Source: a virus. From it: 21,198 bases of DNA. How positions within the stretch are numbered: position 1 is the stretch's first letter; each line of letters begins with the position of its first letter. Positions 1 through 7,612 of the stretch are shown here, in pieces. Under the pieces are notes generated by a model that worked only from the letters and a program-made list of their open reading frames with translations, made no database searches and was not told the origin of the DNA. A program made the position numbers and the translations under genes. Location: positions 1 through 21,198 of the IMG/VR virus record IMGVR_UViG_3300035703_002886; one strand, 5' to 3'.

Positions 1-1037
1 CTGGAGAAACATTTGGTGTAGGTACAACTGATGCTTGGTTGTTTAACTATGCTGTTGGTGTCGGATCTACACAAGTTCCTAATGGAGTTCGTTTTGCTGC
101 AAGTGCAATACAATTTACAGATGATACAATCAATACTCCAAATATAAATGTTTCTGATACTTCAATACTTGATGGAGTAAAAATTGCATCAGGTATCATC
201 ACTGCATCATCTGGTATTGTTACTTATTATGGGGATGGGTCAAAATTAACTGGTCTTAGTGCTCTTCCTACGTTACAATCAGTTTTAAATACTGGAAATA
301 CATCTACAATAGGGATGTCTATTGTTGGTGTAGTGACTGCAACATCCTTTATTGGTGACGGTAGTGGATTAACCGGTATTTCTTCAGTATCTTTTGCTAC
401 AACTTCATTTGGTCTTTCGGGAACTCCTAATCTTAATGTTGGTGTAGTGACTGCAACATCCTTTATTGGTGACGGTAGTGGTCTTACTGGTATTTCTTCA
501 GTATCTTTTGCTACAACTTCATTTGGTCTTTCGGGAACTCCTAATCTTAATGTTGGTGTAGTGACTGCAACATCCTTTATTGGTAATGGTAGTGGTCTTA
601 CTGGAGTTGGTGCTACAATTTTTAATGATACTACAACAAATCAAGAGTTCTTTCCATTATTTACAAATATCCAAACAGGAACAATCACTTCTACTGGAAT
701 ATCAACATCAAAACTAACTTATAATCCTTCTACAGGGACTATTACAGTAATAGATATAAATTCCACTAGTGACGTAAATCTCAAAGAAAATATTCGCACA
801 GTAGAGAATGCATTAGAAACCATAAATTCTCTTCGTGGTGTTTCTTTTGATTGGAAAGAAACTGGAAAGAGTTCTTATGGCGTTATTGCACAAGAATTGG
901 AAGAAGTTCTACCACAACTTGTAAAACATGGCGAAGTTAAATCGGTGAATTATAATGGACTGATTAGTGTATTGATTGAAGCAGTGAAAGAATTAAAAGT
1001 AGAAGTAGAAGAACTTAAAAATCATAAATATACTTAG
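1..1037 (+). CDS. Tail fibre protein with C-terminal S74 autoprotease/chaperone (5' end missing)
   Basis: The reading frame is open at the left edge (codons in phase from base 3), so the true start lies upstream; the TTG at 39 is only an internal codon. Residues are numbered from base 39. Residues 55-190 are a low-complexity fibre shaft with GDGS-x-LTG motifs and a 38-residue tandem repeat. Residues 243-330 match a Peptidase_S74 intramolecular chaperone: S244-D-V-N-L-K249 gives the Ser...Lys dyad spaced five apart as in endosialidase-type chaperones, then a GVIAQELEEVLP motif and a terminal helical coiled coil (residues about 305-330). In this family the domain trimerises the fibre and then cuts itself off, here predicted just before S244 (base 768). 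It is a structural receptor-binding or host-contact component of the virion. The family call is secure; which fibre it is cannot be told from this end alone. Confidence 0.88.
   Translation, partial: GETFGVGTTDAWLFNYAVGVGSTQVPNGVRFAASAIQFTDDTINTPNINVSDTSILDGVKIASGIITASSGIVTYYGDGSKLTGLSALPTLQSVLNTGNTSTIGMSIVGVVTATSFIGDGSGLTGISSVSFATTSFGLSGTPNLNVGVVTATSFIGDGSGLTGISSVSFATTSFGLSGTPNLNVGVVTATSFIGNGSGLTGVGATIFNDTTTNQEFFPLFTNIQTGTITSTGISTSKLTYNPSTGTITVIDINSTSDVNLKENIRTVENALETINSLRGVSFDWKETGKSSYGVIAQELEEVLPQLVKHGEVKSVNYNGLISVLIEAVKELKVEVEELKNHKYT
327..604 (+). repeat. 114-bp in-frame tandem repeat in the fibre shaft
   Basis: Two nearly identical 114-bp units (327-440 and 441-554) and a partial third (555-604) encode the 38-residue unit beginning GVVTATSFIGDGSGLTG. 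Copies 1 and 2 differ only by a few bases near the GSGLTG codons. The period is a multiple of three, so gain or loss of a unit keeps the frame and changes shaft length. Confidence 0.93.
1024..1030 (+). promoter_or_regulatory. Putative T4-like late promoter box (ATAAATA)
   Basis: CATAAATA lies at the very end of the S74 fibre gene, 29 bases before the ATG at 1060. T4-like phages use TATAAATA-type -10 boxes for sigma-gp55 late transcription, and cyanophages use the same or CTAAATA. Position and spacing fit transcription of the 1060 gene. In AT-rich DNA chance matches are common, so this is suggestive only. Confidence 0.45.
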
Positions 1038-1059
1038 TAAATGCCTAGTATAAACGAAG

Positions 1060-2187
1060 ATGGCTATTAGAATTAATAACGATACGATAATTGATAATAG
1101 TAAAAACATAAATGCGGGTGTTGGAACATTTACTAACTTAAATGTAACGCCAAATGCTCTTGTATTTAATCCTGTTGACGGCGCTACTAGTGTTGTTTTT
1201 AATCCAACTATATCTATTACATTTAGTCAATTAATACAAAAAGGATCTGGTAATATAACTCTTAGATCTGGTAGCGCAGGAGGAACTATACTTCAGACAA
1301 TTGCCGTAAGTTCTGGAAGCGTTTCAATTTCTGGATCAACAGCAAATATTACTCCACCATCTCCTCTTCCACCAAGCACTGATGTTTATGTTGTGGTTGA
1401 TGCAGGAGCATTTACTAGTATCAATTTCACTAGTCCTACTGGATTAATTAATACTTATAATTTTACCACTGGTTCTAGCACACTCAATTCCACAACTCCT
1501 TCTAATGGCGCTACAAACCAATTAATAACAACTAATATAACATTAAATTTTACTGGCCTAGCTCCAGTAAGAGGAACTGGAACTATTACCTTGAGAAGTG
1601 GTAGTGCATCTGGAACCATTCTAGAATCTTTTGATGCGGCTTCTAGTGGAAGAATAAGTGTTTCTGGAAATAACTGGATTTTAGATCCTACTAGTGATTT
1701 GCCTTATGACTCGTCAATATTTCTGGTAGTTCCTAATACTGCAATTGTAAATTTTGCTGGACTAAATGTCTCTGGTGGAACTACTTATAGTTTTACTACG
1801 GCCGCTCCTGCACTAGGTGCCTTTTATGAAGGTGGATATTTGATATGTAAGGCATCGCCAGTAAGATGGATTGTATCTCCCTTTAGTGCTGAAGTCTCAA
1901 GAAGTTGGTATCTCAGAACAGACGCAAACACAAGAGCACAACAAGTTTCTGGATGTGCAGGATGGTTTGTGCCAACAGCATCGCAACTTCAAAATCCTGG
2001 ATTCATCTGTAGATCTTTCTGGGGTCCGTCACCTTGTTATAACGTAACTGCTCACGGTCCTTGGTCTGATACGCAGTCTAATTCAAATCATGGATGTGCT
2101 ATCAATTTTATCAATGGCGCATTAATTGTTGGTGGATCTAAGAATAATACGAGAACGGTGCGTGCCTTTAGGTGCGTGACTTACTAA
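1060..2187 (+). CDS. Virion adhesin: two SbsA-type Ig-like domains plus C-type-lectin-like (DUF1566-like) tip
   Basis: 375 residues from the ATG at 1060. The N-terminus (MAIRINNDTIIDNSKNI) is a short fibre-attachment-like stretch. Residues about 34-138 and 141-248 are two copies of an Ig-like module of the SbsA_Ig/Big_5 type, sharing the pattern NITLRSGSA-GGTIL / TITLRSGSA-SGTIL and ending in YNFTTGS / YSFTTAA. Residues about 252-375 form a cysteine- and tryptophan-rich domain with the DUF1566/C-type-lectin layout: GWFVPTASQL, then PWSDTQ, AINFINGALIVGG and a terminal TVRAFRCVTY. Such folds usually sit at receptor-binding tips. It follows the S74 fibre directly and has its own putative late promoter. 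The domain calls are by eye from motifs; the adhesin role is inferred from architecture and context. Its last codons recur in the remnant ORF at 16148-16264. Confidence 0.75.
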   Translation: MAIRINNDTIIDNSKNINAGVGTFTNLNVTPNALVFNPVDGATSVVFNPTISITFSQLIQKGSGNITLRSGSAGGTILQTIAVSSGSVSISGSTANITPPSPLPPSTDVYVVVDAGAFTSINFTSPTGLINTYNFTTGSSTLNSTTPSNGATNQLITTNITLNFTGLAPVRGTGTITLRSGSASGTILESFDAASSGRISVSGNNWILDPTSDLPYDSSIFLVVPNTAIVNFAGLNVSGGTTYSFTTAAPALGAFYEGGYLICKASPVRWIVSPFSAEVSRSWYLRTDANTRAQQVSGCAGWFVPTASQLQNPGFICRSFWGPSPCYNVTAHGPWSDTQSNSNHGCAINFINGALIVGGSKNNTRTVRAFRCVTY

Positions 2188-2305
2188 ACTTTGCATTTCA
2201 ATGCACATATTTTATATCTATACTGGATGAAAACTACTAGATTTGCTATGTTTGGTTAAATGGGTCTTTATATTTTTTAAAATAGATGAGGACTTTACAA
2301 ACAAT

Positions 2306-2312
2306 CTAAATA
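2306..2312 (+). promoter_or_regulatory. Putative late promoter box (CTAAATA) ahead of the modification cassette
   Basis: CTAAATA lies in the 157-base gap between the lectin-tipped adhesin and the first oxygenase, 32 bases before the ATG at 2345. It is the cyanophage form of the T4 late -10 box. The rest of the gap (2188-2344) shows only AT-rich sequence and one weak 5-bp hairpin just after the adhesin stop. Confidence 0.5.
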
Positions 2313-2344
2313 TGATATAATAAAAATGAATTTGCAAAACTATT

Positions 2345-2962
2345 ATGAATTTGATGTCTATTTATTCTATTCCACTTTGGCAAAGTGAATATCCGGAGTT
2401 TGATGAATATAAAGAAATATTCCTCAATGCCGTAAGAACTTATAAGGAAGAAAACACTTCAGTACAAAAGTCAAATATCACAGGATATCGTTCTCCAGAA
2501 ACGCTTCAACATGTTTCAGAATTGCGTCCACTTTTTGAATACATCTGTCAGATGGGATTTAAGGCTGTTGCAGACTTAGAATTTATCGATTGTGATATTG
2601 CACTTACATCTGCCTGGTTAAATATTAATGATACTCGTCAATGCATGAATTCTGAGCATATTCATGGAGATGTATTCTCTGGGGTATTTTATCTTCAAGC
2701 ACCTGAAGAAAGTGGAAAATTAGTGGTACAAAATCCAGCAATTAACAAGATGTGGAATGGTTGCTCTTTGACTTCGCAAAAGAACCAATTTACTGGAGAA
2801 AGTATTCGTATTGAACCCACAGAAGGAGATATTATTCTCTTTCCTTCTTATCTTCCTCATTCAGTAGAAACCAATAATCACGACGAAGAAAGAATTTCAA
2901 TTTCTTTTAATCTCATTGCACTTCCAAAAGGTAGTATTGAATATTCTCAAAGTGGAACATAA
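2345..2962 (+). CDS. 2OG-Fe(II) oxygenase (TIGR02466-like)
   Basis: 205 residues. The double-stranded beta-helix signature is visible: EHIHGD with H107 and D109 as the likely HxD iron ligands, SGVFYL (112-117), ESGKLVVQNP, then GDIILFPSYLPHSVETN with H172 as the distal ligand and ERISISFN with R183 as the likely 2-oxoglutarate anchor. This order and spacing match the putative 2OG-Fe(II) oxygenase family common in cyanophages and cyanobacteria. It is expected to hydroxylate a substrate using O2 and 2-oxoglutarate; the substrate is unknown. No clear Shine-Dalgarno precedes 2345; an in-frame ATG at 2354 (MSIYSIPLW) is an equally good start and closer to relatives' N-termini. First gene of the accessory cassette; its 3' end overlaps the next gene. 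Confidence 0.82.
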   Translation: MNLMSIYSIPLWQSEYPEFDEYKEIFLNAVRTYKEENTSVQKSNITGYRSPETLQHVSELRPLFEYICQMGFKAVADLEFIDCDIALTSAWLNINDTRQCMNSEHIHGDVFSGVFYLQAPEESGKLVVQNPAINKMWNGCSLTSQKNQFTGESIRIEPTEGDIILFPSYLPHSVETNNHDEERISISFNLIALPKGSIEYSQSGT

Positions 2963-3617
2963 TATTTTTATAGGAACTCCGTGTTTTGAATATAAAGTCA
3001 ATGCAAATTATGTAAAGTCACTTATAGAGTTTTCTAAAAACAATATTAATTTTGAAACATTTTTTCTTCACGATAGTTTGATTACTCGCGCAAGAAATGA
3101 GTTAATTACTCGATTTTATGAGAACTCACAAAACTTTACACATTTATTATGGTTAGATGCAGATGTATCCATCACTGCAAGCGGCCTTCAAAATCTACTA
3201 GATGAAAATGTAAATGTGATTGCAGCTCCAGTTCCAATTAAAGATTTAAATCCTGGAGCACATCAATCGGTGAGGAAATCTTATGAAGAAGTAAGGCCTT
3301 ATGTCTATAAGGCAGAAGCAGCAGCAACTGGTTGTCTTCTGATGAGTAAAAAATCAGTTATTGATTTGATAGAAAGTTCAAAATATTATTTTATTAATGA
3401 TCATAGCGAAAGAAAAATATATAATGTATTTGAAAGTGGCATTAAGGATCGACAATTGATGAGTGAGGACTGGGATATTTGTTATAAGTTAAGAGAATTA
3501 GGATATGAAATTTATGTGAATAGTTCCTTTCCAGTGTCTCACTTTGGAATTTATAATTACTCCAGAGGTCCAATGTTAAATAAAGGATTTTCAAAAAAAC
3601 CATTTAGTTATTCATAA
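2952..3617 (+). CDS. Glycosyltransferase, GT-A fold (Anp1/GT2-like)
   Basis: About 222 residues from a GTG at 2952, chosen because a family-like N-terminus (NIFIGTPCFEYKVNANYV) starts there; it overlaps the upstream oxygenase by 11 bases. Residues 46-51 RARNEL and 67-72 WLDADV give the GT-A pattern with the DxD metal/nucleotide-sugar site (D69, D71). SEDWDICYKL and a following HFGIYNY near the C-terminus are the usual acceptor-side motifs. It should transfer a sugar from a nucleotide sugar; donor and acceptor are unknown. It is followed one base later by another glycosyltransferase, suggesting stepwise glycan assembly. An alternative upstream TTG (2916) would lie inside the oxygenase gene and is not favoured. 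Confidence 0.75.
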   Translation: MEHNIFIGTPCFEYKVNANYVKSLIEFSKNNINFETFFLHDSLITRARNELITRFYENSQNFTHLLWLDADVSITASGLQNLLDENVNVIAAPVPIKDLNPGAHQSVRKSYEEVRPYVYKAEAAATGCLLMSKKSVIDLIESSKYYFINDHSERKIYNVFESGIKDRQLMSEDWDICYKLRELGYEIYVNSSFPVSHFGIYNYSRGPMLNKGFSKKPFSYS

Positions 3618-3618
3618 A

Positions 3619-4437
3619 ATGAAAATTCATCAAATACTCATAAATGATACTAATAAGTTACCTGATAAATTTCCAAAGTTTCATAATGTTTGCGTAAATC
3701 AAATTAAAAAGTTATATCAAAATGAAGAATATCATTTATATTCTGGAGAAGAACTAGAAGAAATTATAAAATCTAATTTTCATGTCGATGTATTTGCTGC
3801 ATATAATAAATTAAAACCTTATGCTTATAAAGCAGATCTTGCAAGATATTGTTTATTATATCTTTATGGTGGTCTTTATATCGACTTAAATGTGTATTTT
3901 ATTAATACTATTCCCGACTTAGATGAGTTAGATTTTTTTGCATTTAGAGATAGGTCTAAAGCATCTATGCAATGTTGGGCTGTGCAAAATTGTATTATGT
4001 TTTCACATAAAAGTTCAAATGTAACTAAAGGTGCAATTGATTTAATCGTAAAAAATTGCAAAGAAGAATATTATGGAATACAACCTATTGATGTGAGTGG
4101 TCCAACTATTCTGGGAATGTCTATAGTAAATTCTTTGCCGAATTTAAAAATTTCAACTCGCGGACAACAAGATTTTATTTTAAAAAATAATCTTAATATT
4201 GAAATAATAGAAAAATTAAATAAAAATGGTTATAATAATATGGATATATTGGAAGGATATATAATTGATGATAATGATAAACTGGTTGCCATAAGAAAAC
4301 CTTCATCTGATGGTGATATTGAAAAATTGAGATTTAAAGGAACAAATAATTTTGTAAAAATGTGGAGAGATAGACAAATTTACAATAAGAAATTTAAATT
4401 TACAGATAAAAAATTAATATCATTAAATTATCAATGA
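3619..4437 (+). CDS. Glycosyltransferase with DXD-type sugar-binding domain (GT32/OCH1-like)
   Basis: 272 residues from ATG 3619, one base after the previous stop. The N-terminus MKIHQILINDTNKLP and the KPYAYKADLARYCLLYLYGG core (residues 67-85) are typical of the Gly_transf_sug family (GT32, OCH1/capsule type). The motif normally reading YxDxD is YIDLN here (D89-L-N91), so the second acidic residue is replaced by Asn. QNCIMFSHKSS and SGPTILG further on also fit the family. The C-terminal 60 residues are Lys/Asn-rich. It probably adds a hexose to a glycan; whether the DLN variant lowers activity or alters metal use is open. Its last four bases overlap the next gene (ATGA). Confidence 0.75.
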   Translation: MKIHQILINDTNKLPDKFPKFHNVCVNQIKKLYQNEEYHLYSGEELEEIIKSNFHVDVFAAYNKLKPYAYKADLARYCLLYLYGGLYIDLNVYFINTIPDLDELDFFAFRDRSKASMQCWAVQNCIMFSHKSSNVTKGAIDLIVKNCKEEYYGIQPIDVSGPTILGMSIVNSLPNLKISTRGQQDFILKNNLNIEIIEKLNKNGYNNMDILEGYIIDDNDKLVAIRKPSSDGDIEKLRFKGTNNFVKMWRDRQIYNKKFKFTDKKLISLNYQ

Positions 4438-5267
4438 AATCTTATTATTTTATTTCTGGACTTCCAAGATCTGGTTCCACATTACTTTCTTCTATTCTTC
4501 GACAAAATCCAGAGTTTTATGCAGATATTGCATCACCAGTAGAAGCACTTACCGAGTCTGCAATTGATATAGTCACAAGCACAGGAAGTAATCTAACAGT
4601 TACAGAAGAACAAAGAAAAAATTTAATGTATGGAATTTTTGAAGGTTACTATACGCATATAGAGAATTCAGTAGTTTTTGATAGTTCGAGGAGTTGGACA
4701 AAAAAAACTAATTTTCTCAAGGCACTTTTTCCTTATACTAAAATTTTATGTCCCGTAAGAGACATCGTTTCAATTTTAAATTCATTTGAAGTCATTTCAT
4801 CAAAAAATCCATTTTATACCAATACACTCACGAAGCATATTGACAATGTATTTGTGAGATGTAATAATATGATGAATAAGAATGACGGAATTGTTGCGGG
4901 CCCTTGGATTTTTCTTCAAGAAGGTTATGCACTCAATCCAGAGATGATTCACTTTATTGAATATGAAAATTTGTGTAAAGATCCAGAAAAGACAATGAAA
5001 GGTATCTATGAGTTTCTAGAAAAACCTTATTACTCTCATGATTTTCAAAACCTTGAATATTCTAACGAAAACTTCGATAAAGCATATAATCTTAAAAATT
5101 TACATACCGTTAAAAGAAAAGTAGAATACAAACCACCAAGATGTATTCTTCCTCCAGAAATCGTTCAGAAGTATGTGGAAATGAATATGGAGTTCTGGAA
5201 AAAAAGTTATAAAACTAACTCAAATATTATTGAAAAGTTGGATAAGAAGTTTATCGAGTATGAATAA
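4434..5267 (+). CDS. Sulfotransferase (Sulfotransfer_3 type)
   Basis: 277 residues from ATG 4434, overlapping the preceding stop as ATGA, so translational coupling is likely. Residues 7-19 (ISGLPRSGSTLLS) form the P-loop-like 5'-phosphosulfate-binding motif of PAPS-dependent sulfotransferases. CPVRDIVSILNSFE (106-119) supplies the 3'-phosphate-binding Arg109 and Ser113. The region between carries the SRSW-KKTNFLKALFP spacing common to this family. It would move sulfate from host-made PAPS to a hydroxyl or amine, plausibly on the glycan made by the two preceding glycosyltransferases. It belongs to a different sulfotransferase family from the two at 9327 and 12770. Confidence 0.85.
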   Translation: MKSYYFISGLPRSGSTLLSSILRQNPEFYADIASPVEALTESAIDIVTSTGSNLTVTEEQRKNLMYGIFEGYYTHIENSVVFDSSRSWTKKTNFLKALFPYTKILCPVRDIVSILNSFEVISSKNPFYTNTLTKHIDNVFVRCNNMMNKNDGIVAGPWIFLQEGYALNPEMIHFIEYENLCKDPEKTMKGIYEFLEKPYYSHDFQNLEYSNENFDKAYNLKNLHTVKRKVEYKPPRCILPPEIVQKYVEMNMEFWKKSYKTNSNIIEKLDKKFIEYE

Positions 5268-5300
5268 ACATAATTTATATAAAACTTTTAATTGAGATGT

Positions 5301-5320
5301 GATTTTAAATAATTAAAATC
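5301..5320. repeat. Perfect AT-rich inverted repeat in an intergenic gap
   Basis: GATTTTAA-ATAA-TTAAAATC is a perfect 8-bp inverted repeat with a 4-base loop between the sulfotransferase stop (5267) and the carbamoyltransferase start (5382). It could be a weak RNA hairpin or protein site. There is no following T-tract, and such structures arise readily in AT-rich DNA, so no function is assigned. Confidence 0.3.
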
Positions 5321-5381
5321 AATAAAATAGGATTTGCAATCAAAAGTTAAAAAAACATATCCACAATATCATATTAAAGTA

Positions 5382-6944
5382 ATGAGAATTCTAACAATAC
5401 CAATATTAATGCATGACAGTTCAATTACTGAATTTTATGATGGTGAAATAATTTCTTACAAAATGGAAGAAAGATTTTCTAGAAAAAAACATGACTTTTG
5501 TTATGAAGAAATATTAAATTCAATATCCAAAAATAAAAAATATATATTCGATTATGTAATCATAATTAAGCATACGATAGAAGAATATATTTATCCAATT
5601 AAAAGTGTATTAAAATTATTAGAAAAAATACCACATAAACAAATTTTAATATGCGATGAAGAACATCATCTTTATCATGCATATTGTGGATTTTATAATT
5701 CAAATTTTGATGATGCACTTTGTTTTTCCATAGATGGTGTTGGTGCATTATTGCGTGATAATAATTTGGAATTAGAAAGTGTATACTATTTAAATAGAAA
5801 AAACGAAGTAAAAGAAATTTTTAAAAGGACTAGAAAATTTCAAATGTGTTCTGAAGATAATAATATTCTTGATCATTATAAAAGAATAAATTATGAGGAT
5901 CAAACTGTTGGTGAAAAGTTTGCCTTATATTCATACAAAATAAATTATAACATTCTTGACGGACCAGGAAAAGTAATGGGTCTTGCTCAGTATAAAAATA
6001 ATAAACATAAACTACAATATCCATACGACACAAATGAATGGAAAGAAAGAGTAAATGGTGCTCATGATATACAACAAGAAACACAAAATCATGTGTTAAA
6101 TCTTATAAAAAAATATACAGAAAAAACTAATATTAAAAATGTTGTGATCTCTGGTGGTTATGGGTTGAATTGTGTCGCAAATTATTATTATCTCAAAAAC
6201 CTTAAGAACATCAACTTTTACATAGATCCAGTTTGTTTCGATGCAGGTATTAGTATTGGCGTCGCATATTATCATTATTTACAATCTTCTCAAAACTTAT
6301 TTCCAATACAACCACTTCAAAATGTTTACATAGGACATCAAGAAACTTCTTATGACTTAAAAGGTTTACAAACACAAAAAGTATCTCATGAGGACATAGT
6401 AAACCTTCTCCTTCAAAAAAATATTATTGCACTGTTCCAAGGAAGAAGCGAAGCGGGTCAAAGAGCACTTGGCAATCGTTCTTTACTTTTTGATCCAAGA
6501 ATTCCTGATGGGAAGGATTTGGTTAATAAAATTAAAAAAAGAGAAAGCTTTCGTCCTTTTGCTGGAACTATTCTTCAAGAAGAAGCACATAAATGGTTTA
6601 ATATGCTTTCATTGAAAGAAAGTCCTTATATGCAATATGCAATGGATGCTTATAAAAATACAATAGAGCAAGTTCCTGCGATTATTCACGCAGATAACAC
6701 TTGCAGAATTCAAACGGTCACACTAGAGCAAAATCAACATTTTTATAATTTGATTTCCTGTTTCTTTGAGAAAACTGGAGTTCCTATGTTATTAAATACC
6801 AGTTTTAATCTTGGTGGAGAACCATTGGTTGAGACCCTCAAACATGCGATTCACACTCTTAAGAATAGCATGATAGAATACTTATATCTTCCAGAGATAG
6901 AAACATTAGTTACGATTAAAAATAAAAAACTAATGTATAAATAA
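5382..6944 (+). CDS. Full-length carbamoyltransferase (NodU/CmcH/TobZ family)
   Basis: About 520 residues. ATG 5382 is chosen because MRILTIPILMHDSS-x7-DGEIISYKMEERFSRKKHD matches the family's N-terminus; the upstream TTG (5334) adds 16 unrelated residues. N-terminal Kae1-like domain: HHLYH (H95 and H99, HxxxH metal site), FSIDGVG (D118), GPGKVMGLAQY, VISGGYGLNC and PVCFDAGISIG (D287). C-terminal YrdC-like domain from about residue 340: FQGRSEAGQRALGNRS, RESFRPFAGTIL, HADNTCRIQT and LLNTSFNLGGEP. In TobZ the C-terminal domain makes carbamoyl-adenylate from carbamoyl phosphate and ATP, and the N-terminal domain transfers the carbamoyl to a hydroxyl. All landmark motifs are intact, so activity is expected. 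It sits with sulfo- and glycosyltransferases, suggesting O-carbamoylation of a sugar. Confidence 0.92.
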   Translation: MRILTIPILMHDSSITEFYDGEIISYKMEERFSRKKHDFCYEEILNSISKNKKYIFDYVIIIKHTIEEYIYPIKSVLKLLEKIPHKQILICDEEHHLYHAYCGFYNSNFDDALCFSIDGVGALLRDNNLELESVYYLNRKNEVKEIFKRTRKFQMCSEDNNILDHYKRINYEDQTVGEKFALYSYKINYNILDGPGKVMGLAQYKNNKHKLQYPYDTNEWKERVNGAHDIQQETQNHVLNLIKKYTEKTNIKNVVISGGYGLNCVANYYYLKNLKNINFYIDPVCFDAGISIGVAYYHYLQSSQNLFPIQPLQNVYIGHQETSYDLKGLQTQKVSHEDIVNLLLQKNIIALFQGRSEAGQRALGNRSLLFDPRIPDGKDLVNKIKKRESFRPFAGTILQEEAHKWFNMLSLKESPYMQYAMDAYKNTIEQVPAIIHADNTCRIQTVTLEQNQHFYNLISCFFEKTGVPMLLNTSFNLGGEPLVETLKHAIHTLKNSMIEYLYLPEIETLVTIKNKKLMYK

Positions 6945-7001
6945 AAGTTTAATCAGTATGGAAAAAATATTTATAATTTAAGTTATGGATTAAAGAATAA
7001 G

Positions 7002-7610
7002 ATGAAAAATACAAAACTCGTAAAAATAGAACCTAATTTTATATCAGAAGAAGAATCAAAGGTATTATCAAATTGGACTTCATCTAATTATGATCAACCA
7101 TACTTCATGAATCCGAAAATGAATAATGATAAAGTTCAAACAAGATTTACGACTCGTCATGCTCATCATAGAATAAGTGAGTATCAAGATTTTAAAGTTA
7201 AATATCCAAAAGAAGTCTATAATATTCAAAAAAGAATTTTTAAATATTTAAATTTAACTCTAAACGATATCATACCTTTTCCAGCATTTACTGATGGAAT
7301 TGTAACAACTTTTGGATTTTCTCCTGGAAGTTGTATAAGTCATAAAGATCCAATTTATTATCAAAATACCTATACTTTACATTGCAATTTTTGCACTCAA
7401 ACTCCAGAAAGTGGAGGAATAACTATACTTGAAGGTAAAGAATATCCATTTAAATATAGAGATATGATAATGTATGTTGCATCACATGTTGAGCATGAAG
7501 TTAGTGAATGTGTTGGAAATACTCCAAGAGTTTTATGGATATTTGGATTTTGTGTTTCTTTAGAACAAATGAATAATATTTTTAATATTAAATCTTTTAC
7601 ATATAGTTAA
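7002..7610 (+). CDS. 2OG-Fe(II) oxygenase (prolyl-4-hydroxylase-like)
   Basis: 202 residues from ATG 7002. HKDPIYYQNTYTLHCNFC gives the HxD iron ligands (H114, D116) in the loop before a core strand. TPESGGITILEGKEYPF and YRDMIMYVASHVEHEVSEC supply the distal histidine (H165, possibly H162), and GNTPRVLWIFGF the 2-oxoglutarate Arg (R176). Substrate unknown. It separates the full-length carbamoyltransferase from the split one and is two bases from the next ORF. Notably, a diverged copy of its last 31 codons is found at 9933-10028, in frame behind the sulfotransferase stop, implying that a second oxygenase of this family once lay there. Confidence 0.78.
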   Translation: MKNTKLVKIEPNFISEEESKVLSNWTSSNYDQPYFMNPKMNNDKVQTRFTTRHAHHRISEYQDFKVKYPKEVYNIQKRIFKYLNLTLNDIIPFPAFTDGIVTTFGFSPGSCISHKDPIYYQNTYTLHCNFCTQTPESGGITILEGKEYPFKYRDMIMYVASHVEHEVSECVGNTPRVLWIFGFCVSLEQMNNIFNIKSFTYS

Positions 7611-7612
7611 AT

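Noticed and set aside
2050-2187. Variable region of a diversity-generating retroelement in the lectin-like domain
   Set aside because: No reverse transcriptase gene or template repeat with A-to-N substitutions is visible; the similarity to 16218-16264 is short and not adenine-specific.
2192-2205. Hairpin TGCAT-TTCA-ATGCA after the adhesin stop as a terminator
   Set aside because: The stem is only five pairs and the following bases (CATATTTTATAT) are not a real T-tract; too weak to call.
2326-2388. ATG at 2326 (MNLQNYYEFDVYLFYSTLAK) as the cassette's first gene
   Set aside because: It is a 20-codon ORF in another frame overlapping the clear oxygenase start; no ribosome site and no family signal.
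5830-6084. Minus-strand ORFs opposite the carbamoyltransferase and elsewhere (e.g. 3876-4061, 8882-9079, 9010-9195, 11413-11676, 12863-13063, 19425-19634)
   Set aside because: All lie opposite convincing + strand genes, with Phe/Tyr/Ile/Cys-rich sequences that reflect reversed AT-rich codons; no motifs or ribosome sites.
6427-6615. Alternative-frame ORFs inside genes (6427-6615, 15160-15387)
   Set aside because: Both are frame shadows of well-supported enzymes (carbamoyltransferase, oxygenase) with no independent signal.
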